NCBI GenBank assembly: GCA_003194525.1
Contig: NBIV01000449.1
Span: 1-44,147 of the forward strand
Reading direction: 5' to 3'
Source of the DNA: Gracilariopsis chorda
Taxonomy: Eukaryota; Rhodophyta; Florideophyceae; Gracilariales; Gracilariaceae
DNA: 44,147 bases
The position numbers and the translations under genes were made by a program. Of the stretch, positions 19,380 to 30,429 are shown one piece after another; the first letter of the stretch is position 1; every line of letters starts with the position of its first letter. A model generated the notes under the pieces. That model saw only the letters and a list, made by a program, of their open reading frames with translations. It searched no databases and was not told the DNA's origin.

Positions 19380-20820
19380 GCGGAAGTCAATATAGCGAAG
19401 CCCAAAGCGAGATGCAACTTCAGAGACGATCTCATGAAACCAAGCATTCACTACAACCCAAAACACAGAACCACATACACTGCTGACCACACAAAGCAAA
19501 GATTCCTCATTACTCTGCATTGCACATAGCAACTCCCAGTGGATCACTTTGACATAAAAACAGCCACTCCGCACGAATCTATCAACAAGATTGACTGGTT
19601 TATGTAGAACAATTGCCAACCTTGGATAACAAGTATCTTCCTGACGGAAACTAAGGCCAGCTACCACGCAAGTCTATGGGTCTCCGCCTGCGCCTTATTA
19701 TTTCAACAATAACCTCAAGAACGACCTCAGCAACTTCCCTATCGTGTCATGAGAATATACCCCCTGCCTTTAAACAAACGTCACTTACAATACATCGAAA
19801 GGAAGACTAATGACGACTCTCTAAGTTTGGCATCTCACCAACAACATATCGAGGATCTTCACAACACACTTTGCACCAAATACAAAGTTAAGAGACTCGG
19901 TAGCCCCACTTGCGTTTTTGATTGGACCACCCGTCGCACATCCAAAGGCCATACTCATGTGTCTCAGCCAGATACTATCGATTCCGTACTGATTCAGACC
20001 AAAGTGATGGACTGCAATGCCACCCTCACCACATATCACAGCCCCACACACCTGGATCAGCAAAATCCAGCTGATCCCACACGGCAGAACAAGCAAGACG
20101 ATGCAGACAGATTGTCATGGGCATACGCTATGCTACAGACAGCACCCGATCGGAAGTACTTCATATCACCAAACACCTCACCCAACACAAAAAAGAACCA
20201 GGACACCATCATTTCGAGGCCATCAAAACATTACATTGCTATTTGAAAGAGACACAAACATACGGACGTCTTTACACAAAACACAATCATACTTCTGCGC
20301 TACCCCTGCAGACAATCTATACCGACGTGGAATTTGCTAAGGCAACGAACTTCAAATCCTTCATAGACAACCATCACCTTATCGCAAACACTCCATATTT
20401 TTTGGGAGCCCGTCCTCCCAAATATAGTGGCTTTGTCAACTACTGAAGCCAAATACATCGCAGCATCGAATGCAACCCGACATTTAACCTGGCTCCGAAA
20501 TCCTTTAGTCTCAGCCACGATACCTTGTACAAAGCCAACCATACGCCACATCGGCAGTCAGTCGGCATAATAATTTCAATCAACTAAGCCGTCAAGAAAC
20601 GAAGAGATTACATTATTATTTGTAACTACTATATCCAGGATCACATAGGAAAAGAAAACATCAGCTTGAACTGAGTTCCCACGAATGAAAATATCGCTGA
20701 TATATGTACAAAACCATTGCACTGTGAATTACATACTGCACTACGTCAACTTCTCGAAGACAAGCCCTACCCGCTCATACACGTGAAGTTGCAACTGCAG
20801 ACTGTCAAGTATCCTCCAGC
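19380..20820 (+). pseudogene. Copia remnant C1: RT C-terminal half and RNase H
   Basis: Pieces in changing frames follow Ty1/copia order. HFDIKTATPHESINKIDWFM (near 19550) matches QxDVKTAFLxGxLxEEIYM. DDSLSLASHQQHIEDL and KYKVKRLGSPTCVFDW (near 19820-19910) match the YVDD-downstream segment. HHHFEAIKTLHCYLKETQTY leads into RNase H. VALSTTEAKYIAASNATRHL (near 20430) and ENIADICTKPLHCEL (near 20700) match the copia RNase H end. No LTRs could be assigned. C2 inserted just past its 3' coding end, so any 3' LTR should lie after 33781. It is heavily decayed and clearly older than C2. Confidence 0.85.
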
Positions 20821-20832
20821 CTCTTGCTGATT

Positions 20833-21013
20833 TGGTTAGAGGTATAAATAGAGAGAATTGCATTGTAATTCTCTGAATTACAATGCAAATCCGAAATGAG
20901 ACTTCATTCAGTACTGTCTTTCAATTAGACTTACAAAACATTAGAAGATAGGGTCTATAAAGAAGTAGCTGGTGGCTCGGTCTGTGCTTTCTGCCGGCCA
21001 CACACCTCGCCTC
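20833..21013 (+). repeat. C2 5' LTR, interrupted one base before its end
   Basis: Begins TGGTTAGAGG and shows end-to-end similarity to 33600-33781 and to the solo LTR 8914-9084. Its final base is at 28550, beyond G1. It retains the inverted pair ATTGTAATTCTC/GAATTACAAT found in the 3' LTR. Confidence 0.9.
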
Positions 21014-21636
21014 TGTTAAATTAGTTATTATTTACCTTTCTTTGAATATAGTGGGCTCTAGCATCAGTTCTATCGTACACAACCCAGCTATTTTTATTTT
21101 ACTCGATCTCTTAAAGAGATCCTTTACCCGTTTGCTATGCAGAACTGGCCTCAAAGCCGAGTTGGCATCTTTGTGACACCCTGTCAATATGACATGACAA
21201 CATGTTCATATCAGAGAAGTCTTGCTTGACCACGTGGACATATTAGATCTAAATTACACGTTGCCTACTACTGATCGCGTTGAGAAACACCTCACACGGT
21301 ATAGCAGGGATCGAAAGGTAATGGAAGAATCCCGAGGGAGTCGTGCAAAGTCATCAGTGGCACTCTGGGTCCACGCCAGATCATCAAGACTTTGTCTGAT
21401 GACAAGTCATCAAACGACTAGATCTGGCACTGAAACCGGTACACCAGTCGCATAAGGAGACAAGCACGAACACCAAGCATCATACCGTTTAACTCGGACG
21501 AATTCTGATTGACTAGTAGCACTGTTAGAACTAGAATAGAAACTCTATATAAACCCCGATGGATGTTCCGAACTTCTAACTTGGATCATCACAATCGACT
21601 TCCAACTAATTCAACCACTGCACCTCGGTTCCTAGC
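21014..21636 (+). repeat. G1 5' LTR
   Basis: About 623 bp, collinear with 27893-28544. The 3' LTR is longer mainly because of an extra ~28 bp at about 28291-28318 that repeats the AAGTCATCA motif. A TATA box TATATAAA at 21546-21553, conserved at 28453-28460, marks the likely promoter. The exact 3' end is placed by alignment and by the primer-binding site. Confidence 0.93.
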
Positions 21637-21638
21637 TT

Positions 21639-21649
21639 TGGTAGCATTG
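21639..21649 (+). other. G1 primer-binding site candidate
   Basis: TGGTAGCATTG lies 2 bp after the 5' LTR. The first seven bases equal the TGGTAGC start of primer-binding sites complementary to an initiator Met tRNA 3' end. Identification of the tRNA is an inference. Confidence 0.55.
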
Positions 21650-21781
21650 CAAGTAAGTATTGCGCTTACCTGAAACTGGTGACCATCCAGTCTTGATGCA
21701 TTTTGCTTCACAAAAATTCGCCAATTTTGGATGGGCCACAGAGATCCAGATCGTACTGACGGTTGATTTCTGACCAATTGC

Positions 21782-22561
21782 GTGTTTGCAGTGAGCCCAA
21801 TACTCCGATCCAGCTTACCGAAGTCCTCGCCGTCGGTTTGCACCAACACCAACATATCGTCCGAACCACCATCAACACCGCCGCCCCGGCCACCCATGAA
21901 CCTCTCCAGTCTTAGAGCCTCTGTAGCTGACCGCAGGTTCTTCTTCAAACACGTACGCCTTCACCCGAACCAGTTGACAACCTCGTTTCGCTTCAACCCC
22001 TGATGCCTCTTAGTAAACCACCATACCCCAAGCCAGTAGACATAGTCCCAGAAGTCTCAGACGAACGTCAACAATCTTTATTTATAGAAAAAGAGAAAGG
22101 AGTTCAAACAGTCGGGGAACTTATTCGTCAAGCGTACGACTCCGCCAATCAGAACCACAGAGGTGTCCTGCCGATCAGTGACGCCGGAAACATCAACCTC
22201 TACCCTGTGGCAAAAGATTGTATCCGTCGCCCAAGAAAGCGTACACTACTTCATCTGCTTCGTAGACATAGGTATGACTACTACAATTTACGCTTCAACA
22301 GCTGTGTACAACTTGAGAAAACCCTCCACGGAACCACACACAAGAATAAGGTGTTGTCCAAGACGTTACCCCCTGGTTGTTTTATTTGCCGTATACCGTC
22401 GTTTGACAACTAAAAGCATTACTAAGACCACTCATAAGGTAACAAGCATCGTCTGGATAAAGAAAAGTAACGAAGACGTCAACAGAATCACTTCAACGGC
22501 CGTTATCAACCTGTTAAACACAGTTCAGCGAAAAATAAAAATTGGTCGATCTACACTTTAA
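21782..22561 (+). pseudogene. G1 leader ORF remnants, function unknown
   Basis: Between the primer-binding site and gag G1 has about 1.25 kb, long for a chromovirus. Frames at 21782-22003, 22003-22413 and 22163-22561 overlap. The change from SDAGNINLYPVAK to KIVSVAQESVHYFICFVDIG near 22210 looks like one frame-shifted protein. I recognise no family; it could be a pre-gag accessory ORF or a captured fragment. 22562-22916 holds nothing visible. Confidence 0.3.
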
Positions 22562-22916
22562 GCTACCGTTTGTGGCTGTGTTCAAGCTCCCACTGCGCCA
22601 AGATTACCAAAATTTGTAAAGGGAGAAATAGCCGTACAGAGCTTATTATCTTCCCAATCTCTTGACCCCTGGTAACCTCAGCTGAAGAAACTCCACTCTA
22701 GGCACTCCGATACGCGTCCACGTTCTCACAGCGATATTGTTTGGACTCGAGACCTCGACCTTCCCATTGAATGCCTGAAAACAATTTATCACATCATACT
22801 GTTTTATTCTCTCAGAATTCCAAAGAATCCGCAATAAAACTAACGGGATCCAAATGTTTGGCCTGAAATTCAGATCCATTTGGCTAGGTTGTTTTTGATT
22901 CACCTCATTCCGCTCA

Positions 22917-23750
22917 ATGTCGAGCACTCTGAGCAGTACAGCGCACTCACTGCAGTCTCGCGTGAACCACATCATCCAAAATCTGGGACGAGCGCTGGAA
23001 GATACACGTGGTAGAATGGAAAGACTGGAAAGAGAAGCCGAACAGAAGATCTCATCGCTCAAGTCCGCTCTCACCCTCCTCCTGAGTTCTAGAGGCGAAT
23101 CTTCTTCCACATCAAATATCAACAAACCCCCTGTGCTTATTAGAAAGCAGAACATTGATAGTTGGATCACACATGTCCGGAACTATCTGGAAGAAACCTC
23201 AAACGACAAAGCACTCCCCATAAAGCTCAGCTATATTGGTTGAGCAGCTCATGAGTGGTACCTCCCCCAAGTAAAAACTGGAACAGACTTCACAAATTCG
23301 ACGAGCTATTTGATGTTGTGGAGACCTATTTCAGAATAATGAACAAGGAAAACCCTGCTCGTGATATACTGAGCAAGTGGAATCAAATGAAAGACATCCA
23401 GCAGTACAATAAGGATTTTCTGAAGATCATACTGGATATTCCCAACATCAGTATGGAAGAACAGGTAGACAGATACATAAGGGGACTGAAGAGATTTATT
23501 TGAAAAGAGCTTTGTACCAAAGAATACGACTCTGTCACAGACGCCATGAAAGATGCGGAAAGAGTGGAGTCAGCATACAAAAGAGGGGGTTCCAGTAGAT
23601 TTGGCAGAGGAGCGGGTGGTCACTGGCATAATAATGGACCCGTAATAATGGAAACTGGAAACGTGAGGTTAGAGACGCTTACCGCAGAAGCCAGAGAAGC
23701 TGCTGGAAGAACAGACTTTGTTTCCGTTACAGAGAACCAGGGCACAGAGT
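22917..23750 (+). pseudogene. G1 gag
   Basis: The frame from 22917 opens at an ATG at 22918-22920 or upstream near-cognate codon and encodes a coiled-coil start (EDTRGRMERLEREAEQ), then WITHVRNYLEETSNDKALPI and a stop where the family continues with capsid sequence. After a frame change at about 23250 the frame 23255-23503 carries the retrotransposon capsid pattern: FDELFDVVETYFRIMNKENPARDIL, here quoted only by its key features, an aromatic-rich helix followed by a YNKDF and PNISMEEQVDRYIRGL block. A third piece runs to 23752. No CCHC zinc knuckle is visible in the surviving sequence. Gag forms the virus-like particle. Confidence 0.75.
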
Positions 23751-23936
23751 GAACGACCCGCGCTGCCCAAGAAACTCTCAGAGACACCGACTGAAATTTC
23801 GTCAGTTACAGTTGAAACCAACGTAACCACAGAAGCAACCAAGATCTCCAAGATTTATATCGAAATCAAAGAACGCACGAAGCACCCGAGTGCGAATACC
23901 AAATTAGACCATAAGAAATACAGACTTTTAACATGA

Positions 23937-26900
23937 ATCCTCGCATCACCGTTTGAAACCCCAGCCCCAGGACTGCTACTTGCACAAGTACGCGTAAACG
24001 GAAAACTCTGTAAATTGTTGTTCGAAAACGGATCCGAAATCAGATACGGCTGAAATTCTTTCTTTAAACGCGTGGGATTTCCAACAGTCAAAATGAACTA
24101 CCAAGCAGAGATGGGGAATGGATCAACTACCATTCTAGAAGATACTGATAAAGATGGTGTTACATTGGAAATAGGACACCTCAAAGAGAAGAGAAGGTTC
24201 GCTATCTGCCCATTAAACGCATATGATGCAATCCTTAGAAGAAAACTGGCTTCACCAGTACCACCCCTATGTTACCACCAAACCAACTTCATATCATTTC
24301 CCCACGAAAATAAACAAGTTGTAATTAACGCTACCTGGAAATGAAAGAACAACATGACAACAATCAACACTATCAAGAAATGCATACAGAAGAAGTTGCC
24401 AGTATTTGCGGTTCTTGTACGCCCCCAAAATCAACCAAAAAAACAGAGATACAAAACCCCAACCTAAAGTCATTCTTAGATGAGTTTAAAGATGTATTTT
24501 TGGGCCTCCTCCCAAAAACACCACCCCCGAAGCGAGAACAAGACTTTAATATCGACCTACTGCCAGCTTCTACGCCACTCAAGAGAGCAGTATATCGAAT
24601 TTCAGATAAATGAATTACAGAACTACGTGAGTAGCTCGATGAAATATTTCAACAGGGTTTCATCCAACCAAGTTGAAGCCCTTGGGGTGCACCTGTACTA
24701 TTCGTCGCCGAGAAAGATGGATCATTGAGCCTATGCATTGACTAGTGAGGAATAAACAAACTGACTGTGAAGAATAGTTAACCCATACCCAGGATTGATG
24801 ACATATCCCATCAGCTAAGTGGCCCTAGAATATTTTCAAAAATAGATCTTCGTTCAGGGTACCATCAAATAAGACTCTCCGAACAGTCAATCCCGAGAAC
24901 AGCCTTCCGCACAAGATACGGCCCCTTTGAGTTCTTCGTACTTCCTTTTTGGTCTTAGGAATGCACCAGATTCATTTATGAGCTTGATGGATACGGTACT
25001 GAGAGAACACATAGACGTGTTTGTCGTAGTATATCTAGATGACATTCGTATTTTTAGTAAGAACAAAGGAGAACATTTGAAGCATCTCAGATGTGTACTT
25101 AACACATTTCGCGAGCTCAAGCTTTATGGGAAGCTTTCAAACTGTGTTTTCATGAAGCAGAAAGTTGAGTATCTCGGACACATTGTGAGTGCAGAAGGCA
25201 TATCCATCGAAGCGCAGAAGGTTGATGCAATCTTGAATTGGAGTTCACCTTAAACTAAGACCGACGTCCAGGCATTTCTGGGATTAGTAAACTACTACCG
25301 AAGGTTTCTCAAGAACGGTTCCGAAATATCTAAACCCTTGACGAAACTATGCGGAAGATCTGAATTTGAATGGAAACAAGAACAAGGTGAAAGCTTTGAT
25401 TCCTTGAAGAAAGCTATCACGAGATCCCAAGTACTATCGCACTTTGAACCAAAACTACCGATCATCGTAACTACCGATGGTTCTCAATATGCCATTGGGC
25501 CGTTATGGAACAGGTTGAAGAGAATGCTCAACGACCTGTAGCATTTTCATAAAAACAATAGACGGCGCCGAACAACGTTATGCAACCCAAGAAAGAGAAA
25601 TATTGGTTGTAATACACACGTTGAAGACATGGAGAGTGTACGTTCATGGCCAAACATTTACATATTACACTGGGCATTACCCTTTGACGTATCTAGGATC
25701 TCAACCAAACCTATCTCAGAGACAGGTACGCTGGCTGGAAACAATCGTTGAGTTCGACTTCTGTTTTCAGCCAATCAAAGGGAATTCGAACGTTGTTGCA
25801 GGTGCTCTTTCGAGATAGCCAAAACATGCTTGGAACACTGAAGTAATTAACCGGTCATTACTTTAGGAAGAAATTCTCAGAACCTCCAAAGTCGATGGTA
25901 TATCCCAGCTTGGTGAAGTATCCAAAAATGATACGCGCCCATTCATCAACGGATATATGAACGAAAAGGAATTCCAAAACCTATACAAATCTCTATAGGG
26001 CTCATTCCACAAACAAAATGGATTTTTGTATAGGGAAAGATGACTCTGCATAACAACAGTAGAAGTACGACTAAAGATACTACAGGGCTACCAAGATCAA
26101 CCTATATCAGCTCACTTAGCATTTAAGAAAACATATGAAAAGATTCGGAGACTACACTACTGGAAATAGCTACGCCAAACGATTAAGGAATACGTCGACT
26201 CATGTCTGAAGGAGCAAGAAACGAAATCAGGAACCACGGAATCCCAGAGTCAACTACAACCACTAACTCCTCCAAGAAAGAAGTGGGCCCAAATAATAAT
26301 AGACTTCATCACACAGCTTCCCAAAACGAAACATGGGAATAGTGCATTGTACGTGATAGTAGACCGCCTATCCAAGTGGGTCAGCACTATTCCCACAACA
26401 TCAGATGTCACTGCAGTCCAGACTGCACAACTCTATTCTAAACACGTAAACGGACATCATGGCCTCCCCGAAGTAATTATCTCTGACAGGTACAAGAATT
26501 TTATGAGAAACTTTTGGCAGGAATTATTCTGTCTTGTCAGTACTAAAATAAGGAGATCAAAAGCATATCACCCACATACAGATGGTCCAACCGAGGTAAT
26601 GAACAAAAACATTGAAGAAATGATTAGATCATACGTCAACCCTAAGCAATGTGACTGGGATGAACGGCTCATAGATTTCAAAGTCCCATACAACTCGTCA
26701 CATAACTCAACAACAAAGTGTAAATCCTTGTTCTTAACGAATGGGGACGACCCAAAAGTACTACCGCTCGATACCATCATTTCAGAAAATGATACAGACC
26801 TGAATTTTATAGAATTCATGAAGCAAGCAACCATTGAAGCAAGAACACAGGTTGAAACACAGAACCGTTACTCCAAGTCATGCACCGCTAAGAATCGGTC

Positions 26901-27290
26901 CCCCTGCACATTCCTAGCGCCACAGAAAGTCATGTTGTCAGCAAAAAACCTCAATGTGGACCACATGGGAAAGACGTCCAAACTACTAACTCTATATTGT
27001 GGACCGTTCAGGATCACAGAAAACCTTGGTCCAGTAACATTTCGTATAGACTTGAGTCATACACTGAAGTCAAAAATTCATGAATTGTCCCATGCTAGTG
27101 TTGTCAAGCCTTACCGAGAAGGCAAATCAATTCGTCCGGAGCCAGATCATCACACCCCTGTAACATTGATGGATGGGACAGAAGAATATGAAGTAGAATG
27201 TATTGTCAACCACAGAAAACGGGCCAGACGATTTGAATTTCTTGTCGAATGGTTTGGATACCCAAGTGAAGAGAACATTTAGATGAAAGA
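23937..27290 (+). pseudogene. G1 pol: PR, RT, RNase H, IN, chromodomain
   Basis: Protease (about 23970-24060) has the active-site segment as LLFENGSE, so the catalytic Asp of D-S/T-G is replaced. RT (about 24560-25260) keeps VVYLDDIRIFS, with YLDD at 25032-25043, and QKVEYLGHIVSAEGI. The connection domain has DVQAFLGLVNYYRRFLKN. RNase H spans about 25390-25820 and keeps QPIKGNSNVVAGALSR. Integrase (about 26060-27150) shows H2C2 remnants, IIDFITQLP, VDRLSKWV, IISDRYKNF and HTDGPTEVMNKNIEEM, so the D,D,E triad positions are readable. A chromodomain start, YEVECIVNHRKRARRFEFLV followed by EWFGYPSEENI, ends at a TAG near 27280. At least eight stops or frame changes are seen across pol. Confidence 0.92.
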
Positions 27291-27393
27291 TAGAGACCTC
27301 ACGAACTGAAAAACACTCCTCCAGCAGTAAAAAAAGATGAATCGGCTCGTACCGAGAATGAACTAAGCGTCGCCGTCTCAAAAAACCTTGAAG

Positions 27394-27843
27394 ATGAATC
27401 ACAGCACCAATGTCCAAGGCACAAGAGAGTTTTACAACAATATTAACCTCGGCGGAAGATCGTTATACCACTGGATGGGTGAAATTACTGGCATTGAAGC
27501 AATCAGGCTACGTCTTTGCTGGGCAGCCTGTCATGTCTCCTTCTCACTCGCCCAATACCGTGGATCCTTCTACACCGACGAGAATGACATACTGCTGCAC
27601 CGACTCTTCTTCAACTATGATGGTGGAATTCTGACGATTTTGGATGATACGTTTGAAATGCATATCGTCTACTATATGGTCGCGCGTTATGGACACCTCA
27701 CGGGTGAACGAAGTTTTACGCAGGAAATTGGTGAAGTCCTGAACCGCTTCGAGGATGAAGGTCAAGTCCCACTCACCAGGGAACCTGAAACTCAGCGAGA
27801 CCTGTTCCCCGTTCCCCCCGAGTCTGGGTTTGTGCGAGTCTAA
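27394..27843 (+). CDS. Unexplained open ORF between G1 chromodomain and 3' LTR
   Basis: An uninterrupted 150-codon frame starts at ATG 27394 and ends at TAA 27841-27843, 50 bp before the 3' LTR. The product is moderately acidic near its end, rich in Tyr/Phe/Leu in the middle (RLRLCWAACHVSFSLAQY, LLHRLFFNYDGGILTILDDT), and has no evident signal peptide or strong membrane segment. The neighbouring gag and pol of the same copy are riddled with stops, so an open frame this long stands out. Its position is where other LTR elements may carry env-like or captured genes, but nothing identifies it as either. Chance is possible. Confidence 0.4.
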   Translation: MNHSTNVQGTREFYNNINLGGRSLYHWMGEITGIEAIRLRLCWAACHVSFSLAQYRGSFYTDENDILLHRLFFNYDGGILTILDDTFEMHIVYYMVARYGHLTGERSFTQEIGEVLNRFEDEGQVPLTREPETQRDLFPVPPESGFVRV

Positions 27844-27880
27844 TAAAATCTTCGTCACGAGTCGGTTTGACTCTCCTGTT

Positions 27881-27892
27881 AGGTGAAAAAGA
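27881..27892 (+). other. G1 polypurine tract
   Basis: AGGTGAAAAAGA abuts the 3' LTR start (TGTTAGAA at 27893); 11 of 12 bases are purines. It is the expected plus-strand primer for reverse transcription. Confidence 0.6.
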
Positions 27893-28544
27893 TGTTAGAA
27901 TTAGTTATTATTTACTTTTCTTTGAATATAGCTGGCTGTAGCATCATTTTTATCGTACAAAACCAAGCCAATTTTATTCTACGCAATCTTCTGAAAAGAT
28001 CGCTTACCCATTTTCCATGCCAAACTGGCCTCAAAACTGAGTTGGCATCTTCGTGACACCCTGTAAATATGACAAGATAACATTTTCATGTCAGATAAGT
28101 CTTGGTTGATGACGTGGACATATTGGCTCTAAAGTACACGTTGCCTACTACTCAGAGCGTTGACAGAAACTTCACACGGTACAGAAGGTATCGAACGGTC
28201 ATGGAAGAATCCTGAGAGAGTTGTGCCAAATCATCACTGGCACCCTGGGTCCATACCAGATCATCAAGATTTTGTCCGATGACAAGTCATCAGCATTGAT
28301 GGAATTTGCCAAGTCATCAAAGGTCTAGATCTGACATTGAACCTGGTAAACCAGTCGCGTACGGAGGCCAACACCAACACCAAGCATCATACCGTTTAAC
28401 TCGGACGAATTCTCATCTACTAGTGGAACTGATAGAAGTAGACTAGAAACTCTATATAAACCCCGATGGATGTTCCGAACTTCTAAATTGGATCATTAAT
28501 ATCGACTTACAACCAATTCCACCAATGGTTCTCTGTTTCTAACA
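27893..28544 (+). repeat. G1 3' LTR
   Basis: 652 bp, TGTTAGAA...TTCTAACA, with TATA box at 28453-28460. It is followed by GTCTC (target duplication), then the last base of the C2 5' LTR. Confidence 0.95.
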
Positions 28545-28550
28545 GTCTCA

Positions 28551-28895
28551 TGGTCGCATCACTCACCCATCCCTCGACCGCAACCCCGAACTATCTCTAT
28601 TTCCACGCCAACCCCTTGCCCTCACCCTTACCACCGCCAATCGAAAGCCTTCCCTCTCGACATCAAACGCGTATTCCTCTCCTCAACGAAGCTCCGCAAC
28701 GCACATCTCATTTATCGCAACCCTTTTGAGATAGTGGAATTCATTTTTGGACGCGAAGCCTACAGGCTCTACTTGGTCTTTACTACTCAGCTCTACAAAT
28801 TAGTTTTCTACCTTGGACATTCCACCACCACTTTCAATCTGAAGCAGAACAGCTCGCAAGCCGAGTACCTGGACGGGAATGGAGTGGGCACTTGA
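28551..28895 (+). other. C2 primer-binding site and open leader frame
   Basis: TGGTCGCATC follows the restored C2 5' LTR directly, as a primer-binding site should; the matching tRNA is not identified. From the same base a frame is open for 114 codons to TGA 28893-28895. It is Pro/Ser-rich at first, then KLRNAHLIYRNPFEIVEFIF, GREAYRLYLVFTTQLYKLVF, and so on. It has no in-frame ATG and no recognised family. 28896-29366 shows nothing coding and is presumably untranslated leader. Confidence 0.45.
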
Positions 28896-29366
28896 ATTAA
28901 TCCTTAAAATTTGATATCACACTGGATAACCGGCTTAGCTGGGGTGTGCTCTGTCTGGCTTTGGTGGCACAGTGTGTCGTCGTTTGGCCAAAGCTCTTCA
29001 ATAATCCTCTTTCTTTATTAACCAACAACGCCGCGCTCGATTCTTGCAATGACCTAGAAGGGGTCAACTGGTGGAAGCTTATCTTGAGTTAGTAGCCTCC
29101 CTTGGATGATCAGTGGGGACTAAACGCACCTCACTTTTGTTAGCGCAGAGCTTGGAAGGCTGCAGAAAGTCGCAACATACCAGGAGAGATTAATCCGGGT
29201 CCAGCCGGCAAACATCTAAGGTAGTGCAGATAGTTTCTCCTATCAGTGGGCCCGAACAGAAGAAGAATCACAAAAGGAACCTCGCTAGCTAGATGTCCAG
29301 CAGACTATCAAAAGGAACCTCGCTAACCAGAGATCATCACCCCCATTTTACTCTTAACACAAACAG

Positions 29367-30412
29367 ATGAGTGGAAGTAGAGAAGAAGGCGAGAGAACAA
29401 TCCTATGCCTTAAGGGATCTGCGGACTACTGCACATGGAGAACATATGTTCGAGACAGAATGGACGCTGACCAAGTTCTCTTTGAGTTAAGAGATGCCCA
29501 CCCATTGAAAATTGAGAGCTCCGCCCAAGCTCCACGCCTATGGGATTAAACTCATAGAAAAGCACGATCACATTTTGTGCAGAACCATGGTACTCCGCCA
29601 GTTGTTGCCGTGTCAGAGGTTCTTGAAAGACCGTAATGTTCTGCATTACACGTTCGGACCAAGCTTGAGACTACTTACAAAAAGGAAAGCATTCAAACGA
29701 AGATGAATCTTGGACAACGTCGCAACAGTCTTGTGTTCAAGGATGACGGGAATATTCTCGAGCATCTCCATGATATGGAAACAATATTACTTGAGCTTGC
29801 TGGTCTTGGAGATCCATTAACCGACAAGGAGCAAACAGCTTGTTTGTTGAGAACCTTACCAGACTCATTAATGGAGATCACATTACTCACAGATCCAATA
29901 ACATGGAACAAGACCAGGTGGTCTCGTTGATAAGATTTGAAATGGATCACCGCAAACACCTTGATTTCGCTAGTACCATCAAAACTGCTGGTATACAAAG
30001 TGGTTCCCACTACCACCATATAGCCACGCAGAAGTCCAGAATCGCAATCTTAAGGGCACTTAGGAGATCCAAACCGATTCGATGCTGGGATTGTGGAACG
30101 CTAGGCCATATTCAATCCAAGTGTCGTTGGAGAAAGCAATCGACGCCAAACGAGGATTACCGGAAACGATCTTCAAACCGATTGCGTAATAAAAACTTCA
30201 GATCGAAGGAATGGGACTCCAACGGAAGAAACTCAAGCAAGCCCAACCTCGACAGACAGAACACCGAAACTCGTGGGTTTGTTGCTAGAACACAGGCGAA
30301 CATATCTGTTCAAGAACATGAGGCACTTGCACGGCTGGAACGTGGCCCTAGTCATGGTTTCGTCAACGATAAAGCCCTCTTCGGGATTATAAAGCCATGG
30401 CGAATGATTTAG
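29367..30412 (+). pseudogene. C2 gag
   Basis: ATG 29367 starts a copia-type gag (UBN2-like): GSADYCTWRTYVRDRMDADQ, then after two in-frame stops LETTYKKESIQTKMNLGQRR, ILEHLHDMETILLELAGLGD and KEQTACLLRTLPDSLME in the same frame. A frame change near 29910 leads to ORF 29840-30412 with the nucleic-acid-binding zinc knuckle CWDCGTLGHIQSKC (C-x2-C-x4-H-x4-C, near 30082-30123). Order and spacing fit a normal copia gag. The stops prevent expression of a full protein. Confidence 0.88.
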
Positions 30413-30429
30413 TGCGTACATGTGACAGA

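Larger units (their letters stand above)
21014..28544 (+). mobile_element. Gypsy chromovirus G1, nested in the C2 5' LTR
   Basis: 5' LTR 21014-21636, 3' LTR 27893-28544. The 3' LTR ends form the perfect inverted pair TGTTAGAA/TTCTAACA. Target duplication: GCCTC at 21009-21013 and GTCTC at 28545-28549 (one mismatch). Primer-binding site near 21639, polypurine tract just before 27893. Domain order gag, PR, RT, RNase H, IN, chromodomain is Ty3/gypsy, chromovirus clade. Many in-frame stops and diverged LTRs show an old, dead copy. Confidence 0.95.

Noticed and set aside
19304..19486. 60-codon ORF before C1 as a gene
   Set aside because: It overlaps the decayed copia region and has low-complexity Gln/His/Ser composition.
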